NCBI RefSeq assembly: GCF_029962835.1
Contig: NC_080573.1
Location: 33,101,001-33,165,000, forward strand
Source: Magnolia sinica
Lineage: Eukaryota > Streptophyta > Magnoliopsida > Magnoliales > Magnoliaceae
Direction of reading: 5' to 3'
DNA length: 64,000 nucleotides
In this document: positions 1 to 11,129 of the stretch, in pieces
How positions within the stretch are numbered: the first letter of the stretch is position 1
How the letters are laid out: each line of letters opens with the position of its first letter
Notes under the pieces: model-generated
The model's input: the letters and a program-made list of their open reading frames with translations, nothing else
What the model was told of the DNA's origin: nothing
The model's database searches: none
Position numbers and translations under genes: made by a program

Positions 1-423
1 TGCTATATTATTAACCGAGTCTACACTAGCAAAGATAATAATAAAACGGCTTACGAATTGTGGTTCAATAAAAAGCCTACTGTTAAATACTTTCGAGTTT
101 TTGGCAACAAGTGATATATTTTACGTAATCGTGAAAATTTGGAAAAATTCGATACGAAGAGTGATGAAGGTATTTTTCTAAGATATTCCTTAAACAGTCG
201 AGCTTATAGGGTTCTGAACAAAAGGACTGGTGTGATTCAAGAATCCATTAATGTTGTCATTGATGATCACTTAAACACGTCAATTTCTAATTCAGATAAT
301 GATGAAGTACTAATCATTGATAAACCCGATACTTCATCGAATCAGACTGATTCTGAGTTGAGGACTATTAAAGATCATCTAACCACAAATTCTTGGAAAC
401 CCTCTCACCGGTGCTCGCACCTG
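1..423 (+). pseudogene. C1 pol: integrase C-terminus and linker to RT
   Basis: The reading frame from base 1 encodes the end of a copia integrase (NRVYTSK, KTAYELWF, VKYFRVFG), then the GKFD/KSDEGIF-type block and the linker towards RT. An in-frame TGA stands at 112-114, where the family normally has a Cys codon; C2 has the same stop at 54796-54798. A 2-base deletion near 388 relative to C2 shifts the frame before the [10 protein letters not shown] block. Integrase would insert the cDNA into host DNA; this copy is defective. The catalytic core lies left of the window. Confidence 0.88.
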
Positions 424-523
424 TAGACAACTTGAGGATATATGTAATTATGTATGTTTTACATCCCAAATAGAACCATCTAACGTAAAAGAAGCTCTTA
501 CTGATGAGAACTGGATTGTTACG

Positions 524-1618
524 ATGCAAGAAGAACTCAACCAATTCGTAAGAAATGATGTTTGGTATCTCGTACCAAGACCTAAAGATAAACACATCAT
601 TGGAACAAAATGGATTTTCAAAAATAAGTTTGACAAGTGTGGAAATATAATTAGAAACAAGGCTAGACTAATGGTACAAGGTTATACTCAAATTGAAGGG
701 ATTGATTTCGATGAAACTTTTGCACCAGTAGCACGTCTTGAATCTATCAGACTATTTATATCCATTGCATGTTTTAGAAAGGTAAAGATCTATCAGATGG
801 ATATGAAAAGTGCTTTTCTAAATGGCAATTTACATGAAGAATTCTATGCACCAGTAGCACGTCTTGAATCTATCAGACTATTTATATCCATTGCATGTTT
901 TAGAAAGATAAAGATCTATCAGATGGATGTGAAAAGTGCTTTTCTAAATGGTGATTTACATGAAGAAGTCTATGTTGAACAGCCAATGGGTTTTGAAGAT
1001 TCCAAAAATACTGATTATGTATATCGGCTTAAAAAGGCACTTTATGGATTAAAACAAGCACCTAGGGCATGGTATGAGAAACTAACGAAATTTTTTTTAA
1101 GTCATAATTTTCAAATGGGATCTGTTGATAAAACTCTGTTTGTTAAAAAATATAATGATTATATCTTAATGGTGCAGATTTATGTTGATGATATCATTTA
1201 TGGATCAACTTGTACTGACTTGACTATTGAGTTTGCAGATTCGATGAAATCACAGTTCGAAATGAGCATGGTTGGAGAATTGACTTATTTCCTTGGATTG
1301 CAAGTAAAGCAACAACGTGAAGGAATATTCATTTCTCAATCTAAGTATGCTTTGAATCTAATCAAGAGATTTGGATTTGAGAATGACAAGAATTTCGATA
1401 CTCCTATGAGTACTACCCTGAAACTCTCAAAAGACTCTAATGGTAAAAATGTTGACTCAAAACTTTATCGGAGTATGATTGGTAGTTTGTTATATTTAAC
1501 TGCTAGTAGACCTGATATTTCTCTAAGTGTTGGTATTTGGGCAAGATATCAATCTGATCCAAAAGAATCTCACTTGATTGCTGTCAAGCGAATTATTAGA
1601 TATGTCGCAATTAGTTAA
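524..1618 (+). pseudogene. C1 pol: copia reverse transcriptase
   Basis: The open frame holds the standard copia RT landmarks in order: [40 protein letters not shown] (first catalytic Asp), [33 protein letters not shown] (YVDD catalytic pair), YFLGLQV and [13 protein letters not shown]. The domain would copy element RNA into DNA inside virus-like particles. The frame stays open but a 42-residue segment containing the first catalytic Asp is present twice in tandem (721-846 and 847-972), which should disrupt the finger/palm fold. The frame stops at 1618 at the entry into RNase H. Confidence 0.95.
721..972 (+). repeat. 126-bp in-frame tandem duplication in C1 RT
   Basis: Bases 721-846 and 847-972 are near-identical 126-bp units, each encoding 42 residues from APVARLES to LHEE-Y. 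Because 126 is divisible by 3 the frame is kept. The units differ at a few positions (for example MDMKSAF versus MDVKSAF, NGN versus NGD), so the duplication is not brand new or was followed by mutation. C2 has one copy at the homologous place (about 55405-55530), so the duplication arose in C1 or its sub-lineage. Confidence 0.97.
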
Positions 1619-1657
1619 TCTCGGTCTCGGTATCCTCATGAAACTAGTGTCCAATTA

Positions 1658-2257
1658 GTGGATGCTGACTGGGATGGTAATCTAGATGATAGAAAATCAA
1701 CCAGTGGTGGTTGTTTTTACATTGGAAATTGTCTAGTTTCCTGGTTTAGTAAGAAACAAAATTCTATATCACTTTCAACAGCTGAAGCTGAGTATATCGC
1801 AGCTGGTAATGCATGTACACAGCTTGTTTGGATGCAATGAATGCTAAGTGATTATGGAATTAAACAGGATTCTATGTTATTACATTGTGATAATTCTAGT
1901 GCGATAAATATTTCAAAAAATCCTATTCAGCATTCTCGTACTAAGCACATTGACCTTAGATTTCATTATATAAGGGAATTAGTAGAAGAAAAAGTTATAT
2001 CTCTAGAATATATTCCTACCGAAGATCAACGAGCTAACATTTTCACAAAACCTCTCGATAAAAGCAGGTTCAAAAAGATGAAATTTGATCTTGGCATGTG
2101 CACTTTAAAATTATTATTTATGCCTACTTGTATTATAGTGTATATATTTGCTAGATTGAATTCTAATTTTTGTATAATTTGCAAGAAATATGAATTTTTG
2201 GGCATTCTTCGACCAGTCGTGAGTATACTCGACCAGTCGACCTTCGACCGGTTGTAG
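1658..2257 (+). pseudogene. C1 pol: copia RNase H
   Basis: Two adjoining frames encode the copia RNase H: DADWDGNLDDRKSTSGG, SLSTAEAEYIAA, then after a TGA (about 1838-1840) LSDYGIKQDSM, HCDNSSAINISKNP, RTKHIDLRFHYIREL and FTKPLDKSRF. These contain the acidic residues expected for RNA-strand removal. The stop between AAGNACTQLVWMQ and MLSDYG is absent from C2 (which reads MKRMLRDYG), so it is a private lesion. The family's pol ends near GMC-LK; the extra residues up to 2257 are read-through into spacer. Confidence 0.92.
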
Positions 2258-2365
2258 ATATCCACGACCAGTCGTAGATCTCGGGAATCACTTAAAATTT
2301 GAGAATTTTTGCTTTCTTCCTCATTTCGTTTTTCTTCTCTAAGGAGACGTGCTTCGACTTGTCGA
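2205..2365 (+). promoter_or_regulatory. Palindrome cluster upstream of C1 ORF2
   Basis: Within about 70 bp (2209-2280) there are four copies of a CGACCAGTCG-like near-palindrome (CGACCAGTCG, CGACCAGTCG, CGACCGGTTG, CGACCAGTCG), and another relative, TTCGACTTGTCGAA, lies near 2352. The same motif forms an array in this family's LTR just upstream of the TATA box. Its recurrence in the pol-ORF2 spacer, also seen in C2 at 56773-56822, suggests a regulatory role for the downstream ORF. The motif is seen directly; the function is inferred. Confidence 0.5.
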
Positions 2366-2570
2366 ACCCATCTTTCATGTTCTTCAAGGTTAGTGTTCCA
2401 AATCACATTTTTCTTGCAGATTTGTGTCTAGATTGTTCACTTTTGAAGCTTTAAGCTTTGTATTTTGGATTTCATTGAGATTTGGGGTTTGGATTTTGAA
2501 AAATTTGTTTTGTGTAAACCCACTTCTCAATCCTTTACAACTTCTTATTTCCTTGATATCCTTGTTGCAA

Positions 2571-3711
2571 ATGGCTTCTAGAGGTAGAAAAACTACTTCC
2601 CGTGGTTCTTCTTCTTCCTCCAGATCGTTCATTATCTCTAAGCGTCATCTTCTTGTTCCCAATGATGATCCATCATATGTTAGGGACATTAGATTACGTA
2701 ATGTTAGTGTTGAACATCCTGTTGATGTTAATCATATTGCACCTTTTGACATCCTTCTTATGCTTGAAGCTGTAGGTTGGGTTAACTATTACATTGGGGT
2801 GGGCCTGCATACCGGTCCATTGCCCAATCCATGTTTACATGTATTAGTGCTTTCTCACAGGATAATTTAACTTTTAAAATATCTACTAGAGAAGGGCATT
2901 TTGACATTGATCGTCATTTAATTTCAGCCCTTATGGACATTCTTGTGAATGATGAGGGTATTCCTATCCATAACTTAACTGATAAACCCTCAATGTCTGA
3001 AAAATGCATGCTCACTAGAGACTTGTGCAATATGGATGTTTAATGGACACGAAAAGGGAATGTGCTTACGGCAAAGTATTTGTTACCCAAGTACACAAGT
3101 CTCCATAAAATCTTTATGTCTAATCTGTATCCTCGTTCGGGTAATAAAACTGACTTGACTTCGTTTATGGTTCGTGTTATCCATGCTATTTCCAATGGTA
3201 CTCAGATTTGTTTACCATCCTTAATCTGTCATTTCATTCTTCAGTTTAGACTCCATCTTGGTCATAGTGACATTCTTTTGCCTATTTAATGACTGTATTG
3301 GCTACACATATGTTAGTTGATATGCCGGTTGATGAGGCACCAATCCATTATCTAATCTTCAACAATTCTAATATCAATAAGATGAAGCTGGATCTACTTC
3401 CTGAATAAGGTGGTGGTAGTGGTGGTGGTGGTCATGAAGAAGCTGGTGATGACATTAATATGGATAACATTTTTGAGGAACTGGATTCTGACTCAACAAA
3501 TGATCCAGATTTTGAACCATCTGATGTTGATGCTCGTCTTAGTGCATTAGAGGATAAAGTTGAGAATATAAATGTAAAGATGGAAAACGTGTTTGTTGCT
3601 CATGATTTACAATTCAAGTACATGCGCAAATATCTTAGGCGATTGAACAAAGGCATGCACCAACTTGATCCCTCTATTCCTGCTCCGTCATCTGGTTCTG
3701 GTTCTAACTAG
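2571..3711 (+). pseudogene. C1 accessory ORF2 (env-position protein of SIRE-type element)
   Basis: Starting at ATG 2571 (MASRGRKTTSRG, a basic Ser-rich start) the frame runs through PSYVRDIRLRN and FDILLMLEAVGW, is frameshifted by a lost G near 2797, continues with STREGHFDIDRHLISALMD, LTRDLCNMDV, then after a stop YLLPKYTSLHKIFMSNLYPRSGNKTDLTSFMVRV, and after further stops ends with an acidic segment and a predicted coiled coil (LSALEDKVENINVKMENV). It sits where SIRE-type elements have an extra env-like ORF, but I see no signal peptide or transmembrane segment. It resembles the plant transposon-associated (PVA-like) domain with its YPRSGN motif. Function is unknown. Confidence 0.75.
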
Positions 3712-4208
3712 TTTATATGAGACTTCTGGTCTATAATAATTTTATAACTTAGCACTTGATTGACTGATTTTGAGTTGGATACTATCTATGTTTTATGCTG
3801 GATATTTATTCTATGTGAAGCTATGCTGAGTATCTCTATCTCTGTTTTACTATACTCTCATAACTCCTCATGTTTACTCTCATATATCCCTTTATTTAGT
3901 TCTCCTTTATTGTTGTTTCCTTTGTCATATTGTGACAAAAAGGGGAAGAATGGTTTGTTCTTATTCTTAACGATGTGATTGTGAGAGGAGTAGCATTGGT
4001 TATGTTACTCGGGGGGAGTATGTTTGAACTAGTTGAATGAAACTGGGAGTATGTTTGAACTAGTTGAATGAAACTGGTTGAATGTTGAATATTGAATATT
4101 GAATATTGATTTGCAGGTAAGCCAGTTTATATGACCTGGTTCATAACTCTTTAACCAGTTGTTTTACTTTATGTTTATCTTCGTTATGTGTTTTATCACT
4201 AATTTGAC
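3712..4208 (+). other. C1 non-coding 3' region between ORF2 and polypurine tract
   Basis: There is no credible ORF here. The segment contains TTTGTCATATTGTGACAAAAAGG, a region conserved in C2 (about 58468-58490) that can pair with itself, and a direct duplication of a GGGAGTATGTTTGAACTAG-type sequence near 4015-4075. A short ATTGAATATTGAATATTGA repeat lies near 4085. Confidence 0.6.
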
Positions 4209-4220
4209 AAAGGGGGAGAT
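4209..4220 (+). other. C1 polypurine tract
   Basis: AAAGGGGGAGAT directly precedes the LTR start TGTAAGTG. It is the plus-strand primer for reverse transcription, and the sequence is the one typical of SIRE-type copia elements. C2 has the same tract at 58750-58761. Confidence 0.9.
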
Positions 4221-4662
4221 TGTAAGTGATATAGTTTATATCCCTGTCTGTTGTCAAATTTGTGGTGCCAAAATCACTGTTACATATAACTTGCATAAGT
4301 GAAGCTCTCTCAAGGATCAACATTCATAAACAAGCTAAGCTCACAACAAGCAAAGCTCACAAGTACAAGGATCAATCTTAAATGCAAGAACTGCTCACAA
4401 GACAAGACTCAAGCTGCAAGACTTCAAGAAGAGTACAAGACAGTTTGTAAAGAACTTAAGACCCTTTCAAGATTGAGCTACATCAAGATTTCAAGATTGA
4501 ACTACATCAAGACTTCAAGGCTCATACTTCAAAGTCACTAGTTCCTAATGTTTCAATGTCCTTACTTCATGGTTGAGGTTTGACTGACCTTAGGTTGACC
4601 TTAGAAGTAGGTCTCTTTTGATACATAAATCGAATGTTTATTTTACATAAGTTTGGTTTGTT

Positions 4663-5042
4663 CTTCGACTAGTCCTAGGCCTTCTTCGACTAGTCCTAGA
4701 GTTGCTTCGACCAGTCTAAGAAATTCCTCAATTAGTCGTGAGTTTGTTACAAAAATCGAATAATTTCTGTTAGGCTTCGACTAGCCCAGGAATCTGTTCG
4801 ACCAGTCGAAGGAACAGTGTCGACTGCATTTTCAACCAGTCGAAAATCTTCGACTCAAAATCCAGCGATGTTTTTCAGGTTCTTCGACCAGTCAAAGGAG
4901 ACCTTCGACCAGTCGAAGGTGACCTACGACCAGTCGAAGGAGACCTTCAACCAGTCGTAGAACGGTCAAAGCTTATCGCGCCTAATTTTTCAAATATCTG
5001 TTATTGCTTCGACTAGTCGAAGAGCTCCCTAGACCCGTCGAA
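4663..5042 (+). repeat. Array of CGACTAGTCG-type palindromes in C1 LTR
   Basis: About a dozen variants of TTCGACTAGTCGAAG or TTCGACCAGTCGAAG are spread over about 380 bp immediately upstream of the TATA box. Several are perfect 10-14 bp palindromes; others have one or two changes. The spacing is irregular. The position suggests LTR enhancer sites bound by a dimeric factor, or hairpin-forming DNA; this is an inference. Confidence 0.8.
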
Positions 5043-5058
5043 GACGCGATCTGCTTAC

Positions 5059-5070
5059 CTATAAATAGGG
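5059..5070 (+). promoter_or_regulatory. C1 LTR TATA box
   Basis: CTATAAATAGGG is a near-consensus plant TATA box. The C2 LTRs have CTATAAATAGAG at the matching place. It follows the palindrome array and probably sets the element's RNA start. Confidence 0.75.
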
Positions 5071-6260
5071 CACGAATCTCAGAAGAAATCATCAAATTAA
5101 TTAATCCATTCAAGCCAATCTTCGTCGAACTTCTGAGAGATAATTCTGTGCTCCATCTAAGCTAAGTGTGCTTATTTAATATTCTCTTTCCTTAGCTTTA
5201 TTTAATTGATTTTGTTTCTGCTATTCCAATCTAATTTGATAAGAGGAATTGTTATTCCTTTTCTTTGGAATCAAAATCAATTAAGGCAAGCCCTATTTGG
5301 TTTAATTTAAAATCTATTAGAATTAGAACCATTGTAATTGAGTACTGGACATTGAACTTGGACATTCAATCATCTACTCTGATTTGGTTCTATCGGGCTG
5401 CTACAACGAAGGAGATAATCAGGTATTTTACATTTAATTCTAAATTCCTTTCTGTTTTGATTTCTTTCAAGATTTGCCAGAAAAATCTTGTTGTATTGGT
5501 TATCTGAGGAGAGCCAGGAAAACTCAGAAGTGGGGTTTTTTTAATTGTGTAAGCCCATAGACAAAGACACAATTGTAAAGGTTTTGGGTGAACCTGGGAA
5601 AACCTATTTTGTTAGTGAACGCTAATATCCCCTGTGTGAGGATATTAGGAGTGGAGTAGCATTCTGTGTGGCTGTTGTTTAACAGTTGGTGAACACACAG
5701 GTGAACCACTATAATCCCTTGTATTGTGGTTGAATGATTTATACTTCTGATCTTTAATTATTCTTTTGTGGGATGTATGTATGGTGGTGAATGTTATAAT
5801 CATTTAATTCAAGCATTGTGAGAATTTTGTAATAGTTTAGAATTTATTTTCTGCTATTCCTTTATCAGCTTGATATTCAATTTCCTTTAAAAGTTGTTCC
5901 GGCAAGGTTGCCCTGCCATTTTTATGGTGTATGGCTGTCCCTAGAACAATACATTTGTGATTACAATTTATTTCAATTCAGTTTGTATTTATTTCTGTAT
6001 TCCTCTTTGGTTTGAGATTTGATACAAAAATCTTTCTAGAAATAAGGTTGTCCTACCATAAACTCTGGTTTTTGGTGTAAGGTTGTCCTTAGAATAACAT
6101 TTGTATTAACCTCTCAAGATCTGAATTTTGAGGTTATTTTACTTTCTTGCATTGTGATTTATTTTAGCTATCATATTTTTTTTTTAATTCCGCTATTATA
6201 AGTTTTATTTGGCATTGTCCTATTCACCCCCCCTCTAGGACATATAGCTAGGCCTTTTCA

Positions 6261-7392
6261 TTATGCCCAGTACATCTCCTTGGAGGGCACCCGATTTGCT
6301 TGTAAAGAAGAAAGATGGATCTATGAGGCTATGTATACATTACCTCCAGCTTAACAAAGTCACCTTTAAAAAGTATCCTCTGCATAGGATAGATGATCTC
6401 TTCGATCAATTGAGGGAAGCTAAATATTTTTCAAAGATTAATCTCCATTCATGGTATCATCAGTTGCTGATTAAGGAAGAAGATGTTCAGAAAATCACTT
6501 TTTACACTCGGTATGGACACTACTATTCCTGGTTATACCTTTGGGACTAACTAATGCCCTGACAGTCTACATGAATTTGATGAACAAAGTATTTAAACCT
6601 TACCTCGATCAGTTGGTGGTGGTCTTTATCGATGATGTTTTAATATATTCAAAAACGGAAGAGGAGCATCAGCAACACTTAAGGATTACACTCTAAACAC
6701 TGAGGGGCCATCATTTGTATGCCAAGGCAGAAAAATGTGAATTTTTCTCTTAGAAATGAATTTCCTTCGATCCATCGAAGGTAGAAGTTGTATGAAACTG
6801 TGGACGACCCTCTAATGTTTTGAAAATCCATAATTTCTTGGATTTAGTGGGTTACTATAGGTGTTTCATTGAGAATTTCTTCTTTCTTGTAGCACCTTTG
6901 ACTTGTCTGATGAAAAAAGAAGTCAAGTTCATATGGAATGAGAAGTGTGAGTGGGGATTTACCGAGCTAAAGAAGAAGTTGACATCAGCACCCGTCCTAA
7001 CCATACCCTCTAGTGGTGAAGGTTTCGTAGTGTATAGCAATGCCTCTCACAGGGGATTGGGTTGTATTCTTATGCAGCAAGGAAAGTTAGTAGGCTATGC
7101 ATCAAGGCAGTTGAAAGTGCATGAGCAGAACTACTTGATGCATGATCTTGAGTTGGCAGCCATCATTTAGGTACTTAAGGTGTGGAGGCACTACTTGTAT
7201 AGAGAAAAGTTTGAACTGTTCTCGGATCATAAAGGTTTGAAATACTTATTCTCACAGAAGGAGCTCAACATGGACCAATGTCATTGGATGGATTTTCTTA
7301 AAGACTATGATTTCAAACGGCAGCATCATCCAAGAAAAGCCAATGTAGTAGCCGATGCGCTTAGTCATAGACCGTCCGATGTAATAGCCTGA
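6261..7392 (+). pseudogene. G1 pol: gypsy reverse transcriptase and RNase H
   Basis: The RT landmarks are [48 protein letters not shown], then after a frameshift near 6545 [15 protein letters not shown] and [17 protein letters not shown] (F-x-DD catalytic pair). Several stops follow (6697, 6753 area). The RNase H frame has [50 protein letters not shown], a stop at 7168, [19 protein letters not shown] and [15 protein letters not shown]. In the first RNase H block the usual YTDAS reads YSNAS, so a catalytic Asp is lost. Expected role: cDNA synthesis. Confidence 0.93.
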
Positions 7393-7705
7393 ATGCAAAT
7401 GCAAGAATGGAAAGTGTTGGAATTATTATGGGACTTTGATGTTGAGCAAGAAATACAGAATACCATGACTCATTTATCTAATTTAATCATTCACCTGACC
7501 CTTATAAATCATGTTATAAAAGCACAATAGTTGGACCTATGGATTTAAGCCCGTTTAGCTGAAGCGACAGAAGGGCGGGAAGTGGATGGAAAATTAGAAC
7601 ATATGTGGATTTAGAATCCAAGAAAGGCTATATATCCCATAAATAAAAAGTTTGAGAAAGGAGATCCTCAATGAAGATCCCAAGTCAAAATACACCATAC
7701 ACTTA
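7393..7705 (+). pseudogene. G1 pol: spacer and start of integrase
   Basis: Low-constraint sequence with stops follows RNase H, ending in a stretch that reads like the start of a gypsy integrase zinc-binding region (PKSKYTIH). It is cut at 7705 by G2 and resumes at 23330 with GKTKIYYDQHGQYWW. The five bases 7701-7705 (ACTTA) match the G2 right flank (ACATA) in four of five positions. Confidence 0.75.
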
Positions 7706-8629
7706 TGTAATGCCCCGAAAATCAGGGGTCGAGTAGAGCTCAACTCCCGAGTTCCAATGCATCACTTATGCAACATAGATAATGATGATTAAATGTTGTC
7801 CATATTAGTACATTAAACATGAGTAGGATTACACCAAAACAACATATCATACTCCAGAGTTACTTAAATTAAGCAAGCGGAAGACTGAGATGAACATATA
7901 AAGTATGTAAGTGTTTATCAATCTCCAGATTATAAGTATGTTACCAGGCCAAATAAATACAAGTGTTTATTCCAAAGTTTACAAAATATCAAAATGTAAC
8001 TGTCCAACTAATCCATGTAACCCTGTAATCCTGTCGAATCAGAACAAGGCCTACAGAGACCCGTCTGATGGCTGAATATAGGAGAATTCCTCCTCCTCAT
8101 CCATGAGGTCCAGCTCCGTCATGTAAGCCACATCACAACCTGCATCTAAATCAGAGTCTAGTTGGTGTTTTAAAACACCATCCCAGAGTGGGAGTGAGTG
8201 ATCAACTCAGTGGTACTATGAGGTAAAAGTTAACATGTTATTAATTCATTCAAACAATAATGATAAAACAATACAACAATCGTATCCTAAGTACTCTTGT
8301 TAATGTAGGAATGATATGCGTAATGATGCATGCCCTCGCCTACACTCCCTCAGTGACATCATCTCACGATCGTGCATGGCAAACTCCCTAAACGTGTGCT
8401 TCCTCACCAAAGCACATGCAATGCGGTGCATGACCGTGTTAGCTAAGCAATTTATTAGGCCTTTTCATATAGCAGATTTGAAAAGTTAAAGTACCTCTAT
8501 TTATATCACATACCCAAACAATGATCCATTTAGGGTCGTCAATCTTAGTTAATCACATATAATAGACAAGTTGTAGGGCATCACCCCTGATGAAAACAGT
8601 GGATAGGTAAGTTCACGAGTTTACACTCA

Positions 8630-8870
8630 AGGTCACTACAGAGAGGCTCATCACCTCAGTATAGGCCTAATTTATACTCGAGGTCACTACGGGAAGGCTC
8701 GTCAGCTCATCATAGGCTGACAGCTCGAATATAGTGTCTTATACCACCGTATTCGGCTTATAAGTTGGAGTTGTTAACTGGTCACTACGGGGAGGCTTGT
8801 CACCCTAGCATAGACCGACAGCTTGACCACGGTGTCCCATACCACCATGCCCGGGTCATGAGTCCTAGCG
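8630..8870 (-). repeat. Short tandem repeat inside G2 3' LTR
   Basis: Three diverged copies of a unit containing GGTCACTACGGGGAGGCT followed by a GTCACC-type sequence lie at about 8630, 8681 and 8780. The last two also share a GTCCCATACCACCATG-like tail. The same array is in the other LTR at about 21070-21310, so it predates the insertion. Confidence 0.7.
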
Positions 8871-10095
8871 GATCTTATTACCATGGTTGTAACGGGTTAA
8901 CATTGGTAAGTGGTACCTTAGACTCAAGCGGTACCGTCTATATATGGTAAACACACAATAGGCCAATTGAGTTATTTGACAAGTACAATTGGTACGAGCA
9001 TACGTCGAATTAATCAACATAGAGTGCATAAACACTCCTCGTAGCCTAACCATTGTCAACAATCACCGTACGACTCGGATTCCTCGAATGTATCTAACGT
9101 GGCAAAACTAGTTCGGTCACTCAATCAGGAGCCATTACCGATTGCCTGGACTAAATGGTAGTCCCAAACCTACTCAAATGCAATAGGGAATCATATATGT
9201 TACTCGTAACAACATTTAACACACAATGTAAACATAAATCTCATGTGAGCATTTTATCAAACACATTAGTCGCATTATTATACATATGTATTTTATACAT
9301 AAATCACGTATTTGAAATTGAGGCTACATGAAGGGATTTATACATATAGATAAGGTAGTTGAGAATCCCATCTCAACACCCTTAACAATTACAATTTATC
9401 AAACAATTACTCATTCAGACATTTTATCAAACACTAAGACTACATAATATTATATACACAAACTAAATTAGTTATAACATATATTATGACTAATCCTTTT
9501 ATAAAGGAGTTGTCATACACACAACACACATGTATTCTAGATTAATAGTAATGACAAGCATAAATCATAATTTCACTTTCATTCAAACATTTCAACAAAC
9601 ACATGGAATGCATTTTATATTCACATAGTTCACGCACATGTATAGTTTATCAAATACACTGTAACTAAGATCATATGGCAGCAATCAAGTCAGACATAAA
9701 CCATTGTTGACATTGAAAGCCTTAAAAACCATAACCTAAACATTTATAGTCCGCACCTTTCGTCAGTTTGCTTGTCATGAACTCAGTTCATATACTACGC
9801 TTCCGTCTACAGCACAATGGCTACCTAAATCACGAAATAGGTTAGCTATTTCGTCGTTTCCTCTATTTGAATCCCTAAAACGAGATTAGGGTTAGGATTT
9901 CTCACCCAAATCATATTTGGAATCGACGACGTAGCGAAACAGGAGAGATGATTCAGCCCATGGGGTGGTGGGAGTGAATCCCAGCAACGACCCACAGATC
10001 TCTCTGTCTTCTCCTCACTCTTTTCTCCTCTTTCCTCACTTGTCTCTCCTAGGGTTAGAGAATTCGTATGAAATGAGAGAGGGGTGGTTTAAGGG

Positions 10096-10105
10096 CATTA
10101 TATAG
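10096..10105 (-). promoter_or_regulatory. G2 3' LTR TATA-like box
   Basis: Read on the element strand this is CTATATAATG. The matching box in the 5' LTR is at 22542-22551. A CT/GA-rich leader follows in both copies, as is common downstream of plant LTR promoters. Confidence 0.55.
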
Positions 10106-11129
10106 GCCCAAAACTGATGTCAATGGCCCTAGGGCCATGGTATACTTAGGTTATAACCAAAGGGCATCTGTTTTGGGCAAACGGGACTCATCTGGAGGCC
10201 CATTACTCACCTACGTCATCGAGTAAGTTCCTTGACCATGGTTCTAAGCCAGGTTAAGGTTTCGGTCCGATCAGATTTGCAGATCTACCGTGGAGGACAT
10301 ATTTCAATTCAACGGTCATCATCACTTGATCAGGGCCACAAGTATACTGACATGTGCAGGGAAATTTCCCTGATCCCTGAGTAAAGTTTGGTCAGAATCT
10401 GACGGTCTGAAACCTTCAATTTTGCCTGTAAGCGAATGGTCCAATTCACTTAAGTTTGAGGTCATTTTCCAAAGATATTTGCGTTTCTCACACACTTTGC
10501 TTAGGGCTAAAGTTGTACATTTTTGTATACTATTTGGGTTCGATTCCCACGATGCTTGTCAAGCCCAGTATGGAGGTCATAACCTTATAGTTTCACCGTA
10601 ATCGGATTTTCAATGCGCGGTCCAAGTCCGATACGGAGTTTTAATGTGCTCCCGAGAGCAACTGGGTTTTGAGATTGCTCCTAGGTTTTTAGGTAATGTT
10701 GAGTTAGCGTTTCTAATAGTTTTAGGTCTTGCAGTTCGTACAGATAGTGGTTCAAGATAATTCACCAATTAATTTAGCTTAGTACTTAACTAATTTTTGT
10801 CTAATTTCTAAATGATTCGGTTATTAAGGATTTCTGCCTGAGATGGTACTCAGGTCTTTGTACGGATTTTTCTGTCTACCTGTAACACCCCGTACTTTTC
10901 AGTACTCGGGTGTTACCATGAGGTCCTAATTTAGGATCACAAACCCGATTTAGTGATTCTGTAAGGCAACTGTAAAATCATTGGACTCTAGGAGCTTCGG
11001 TCTAAGTGTATCCAAAATTAGCCTGGTAATGTTGGAGGACAAACATGATCTAACCGACCACTAGATGAGGCCCACATGAGTTATACATCTACCTCAGGGT
11101 CAAATGGGTGGCATATCTTAAGTGATTCA

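Larger units (their letters stand above)
1..6260 (+). mobile_element. Ty1/copia element C1 (SIRE/Maximus-like), 3' part
   Basis: This is the 3' portion of an LTR retrotransposon that begins left of the window. The order integrase, RT, RNase H is the Ty1/copia order. An additional ORF between pol and the 3' LTR and the polypurine tract AAAGGGGGAGAT are typical of the SIRE/Maximus lineage. A full-length relative, C2, lies at 49998-60600 and aligns throughout. The element ends at the LTR terminus GGCCTTTTCA, after which gypsy RT coding sequence (G1) starts directly, so C1 is inserted in G1. The 5' LTR, gag, protease and first target duplication lie outside the window. Confidence 0.93.
4221..6260 (+). 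repeat. C1 3' LTR (2040 bp)
   Basis: The LTR runs from TGTAAGTGAT to GGCCTTTTCA, preceded by the polypurine tract and followed at once by gypsy RT coding sequence of G1. It is homologous to the two C2 LTRs over its length. It contains the palindrome array at 4663-5042, a TATA box CTATAAATAGGG at about 5059-5070, and near its 3' end the stretch GTCCTATTCACCCCCCC. It has no coding potential of its own. Confidence 0.92.
7706..10875 (-). repeat. G2 3' LTR (about 3.2 kb)
   Basis: On the plus strand it starts TGTAATGCCCC and is co-linear with the other G2 LTR at 20154-23329, with scattered substitutions and small indels along its length. In the element's direction it begins beside the S insertion at 10876-10880 and ends in GGCATTACA. 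Its element-strand TATA is about 10096-10105. There is no coding content. Confidence 0.9.
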
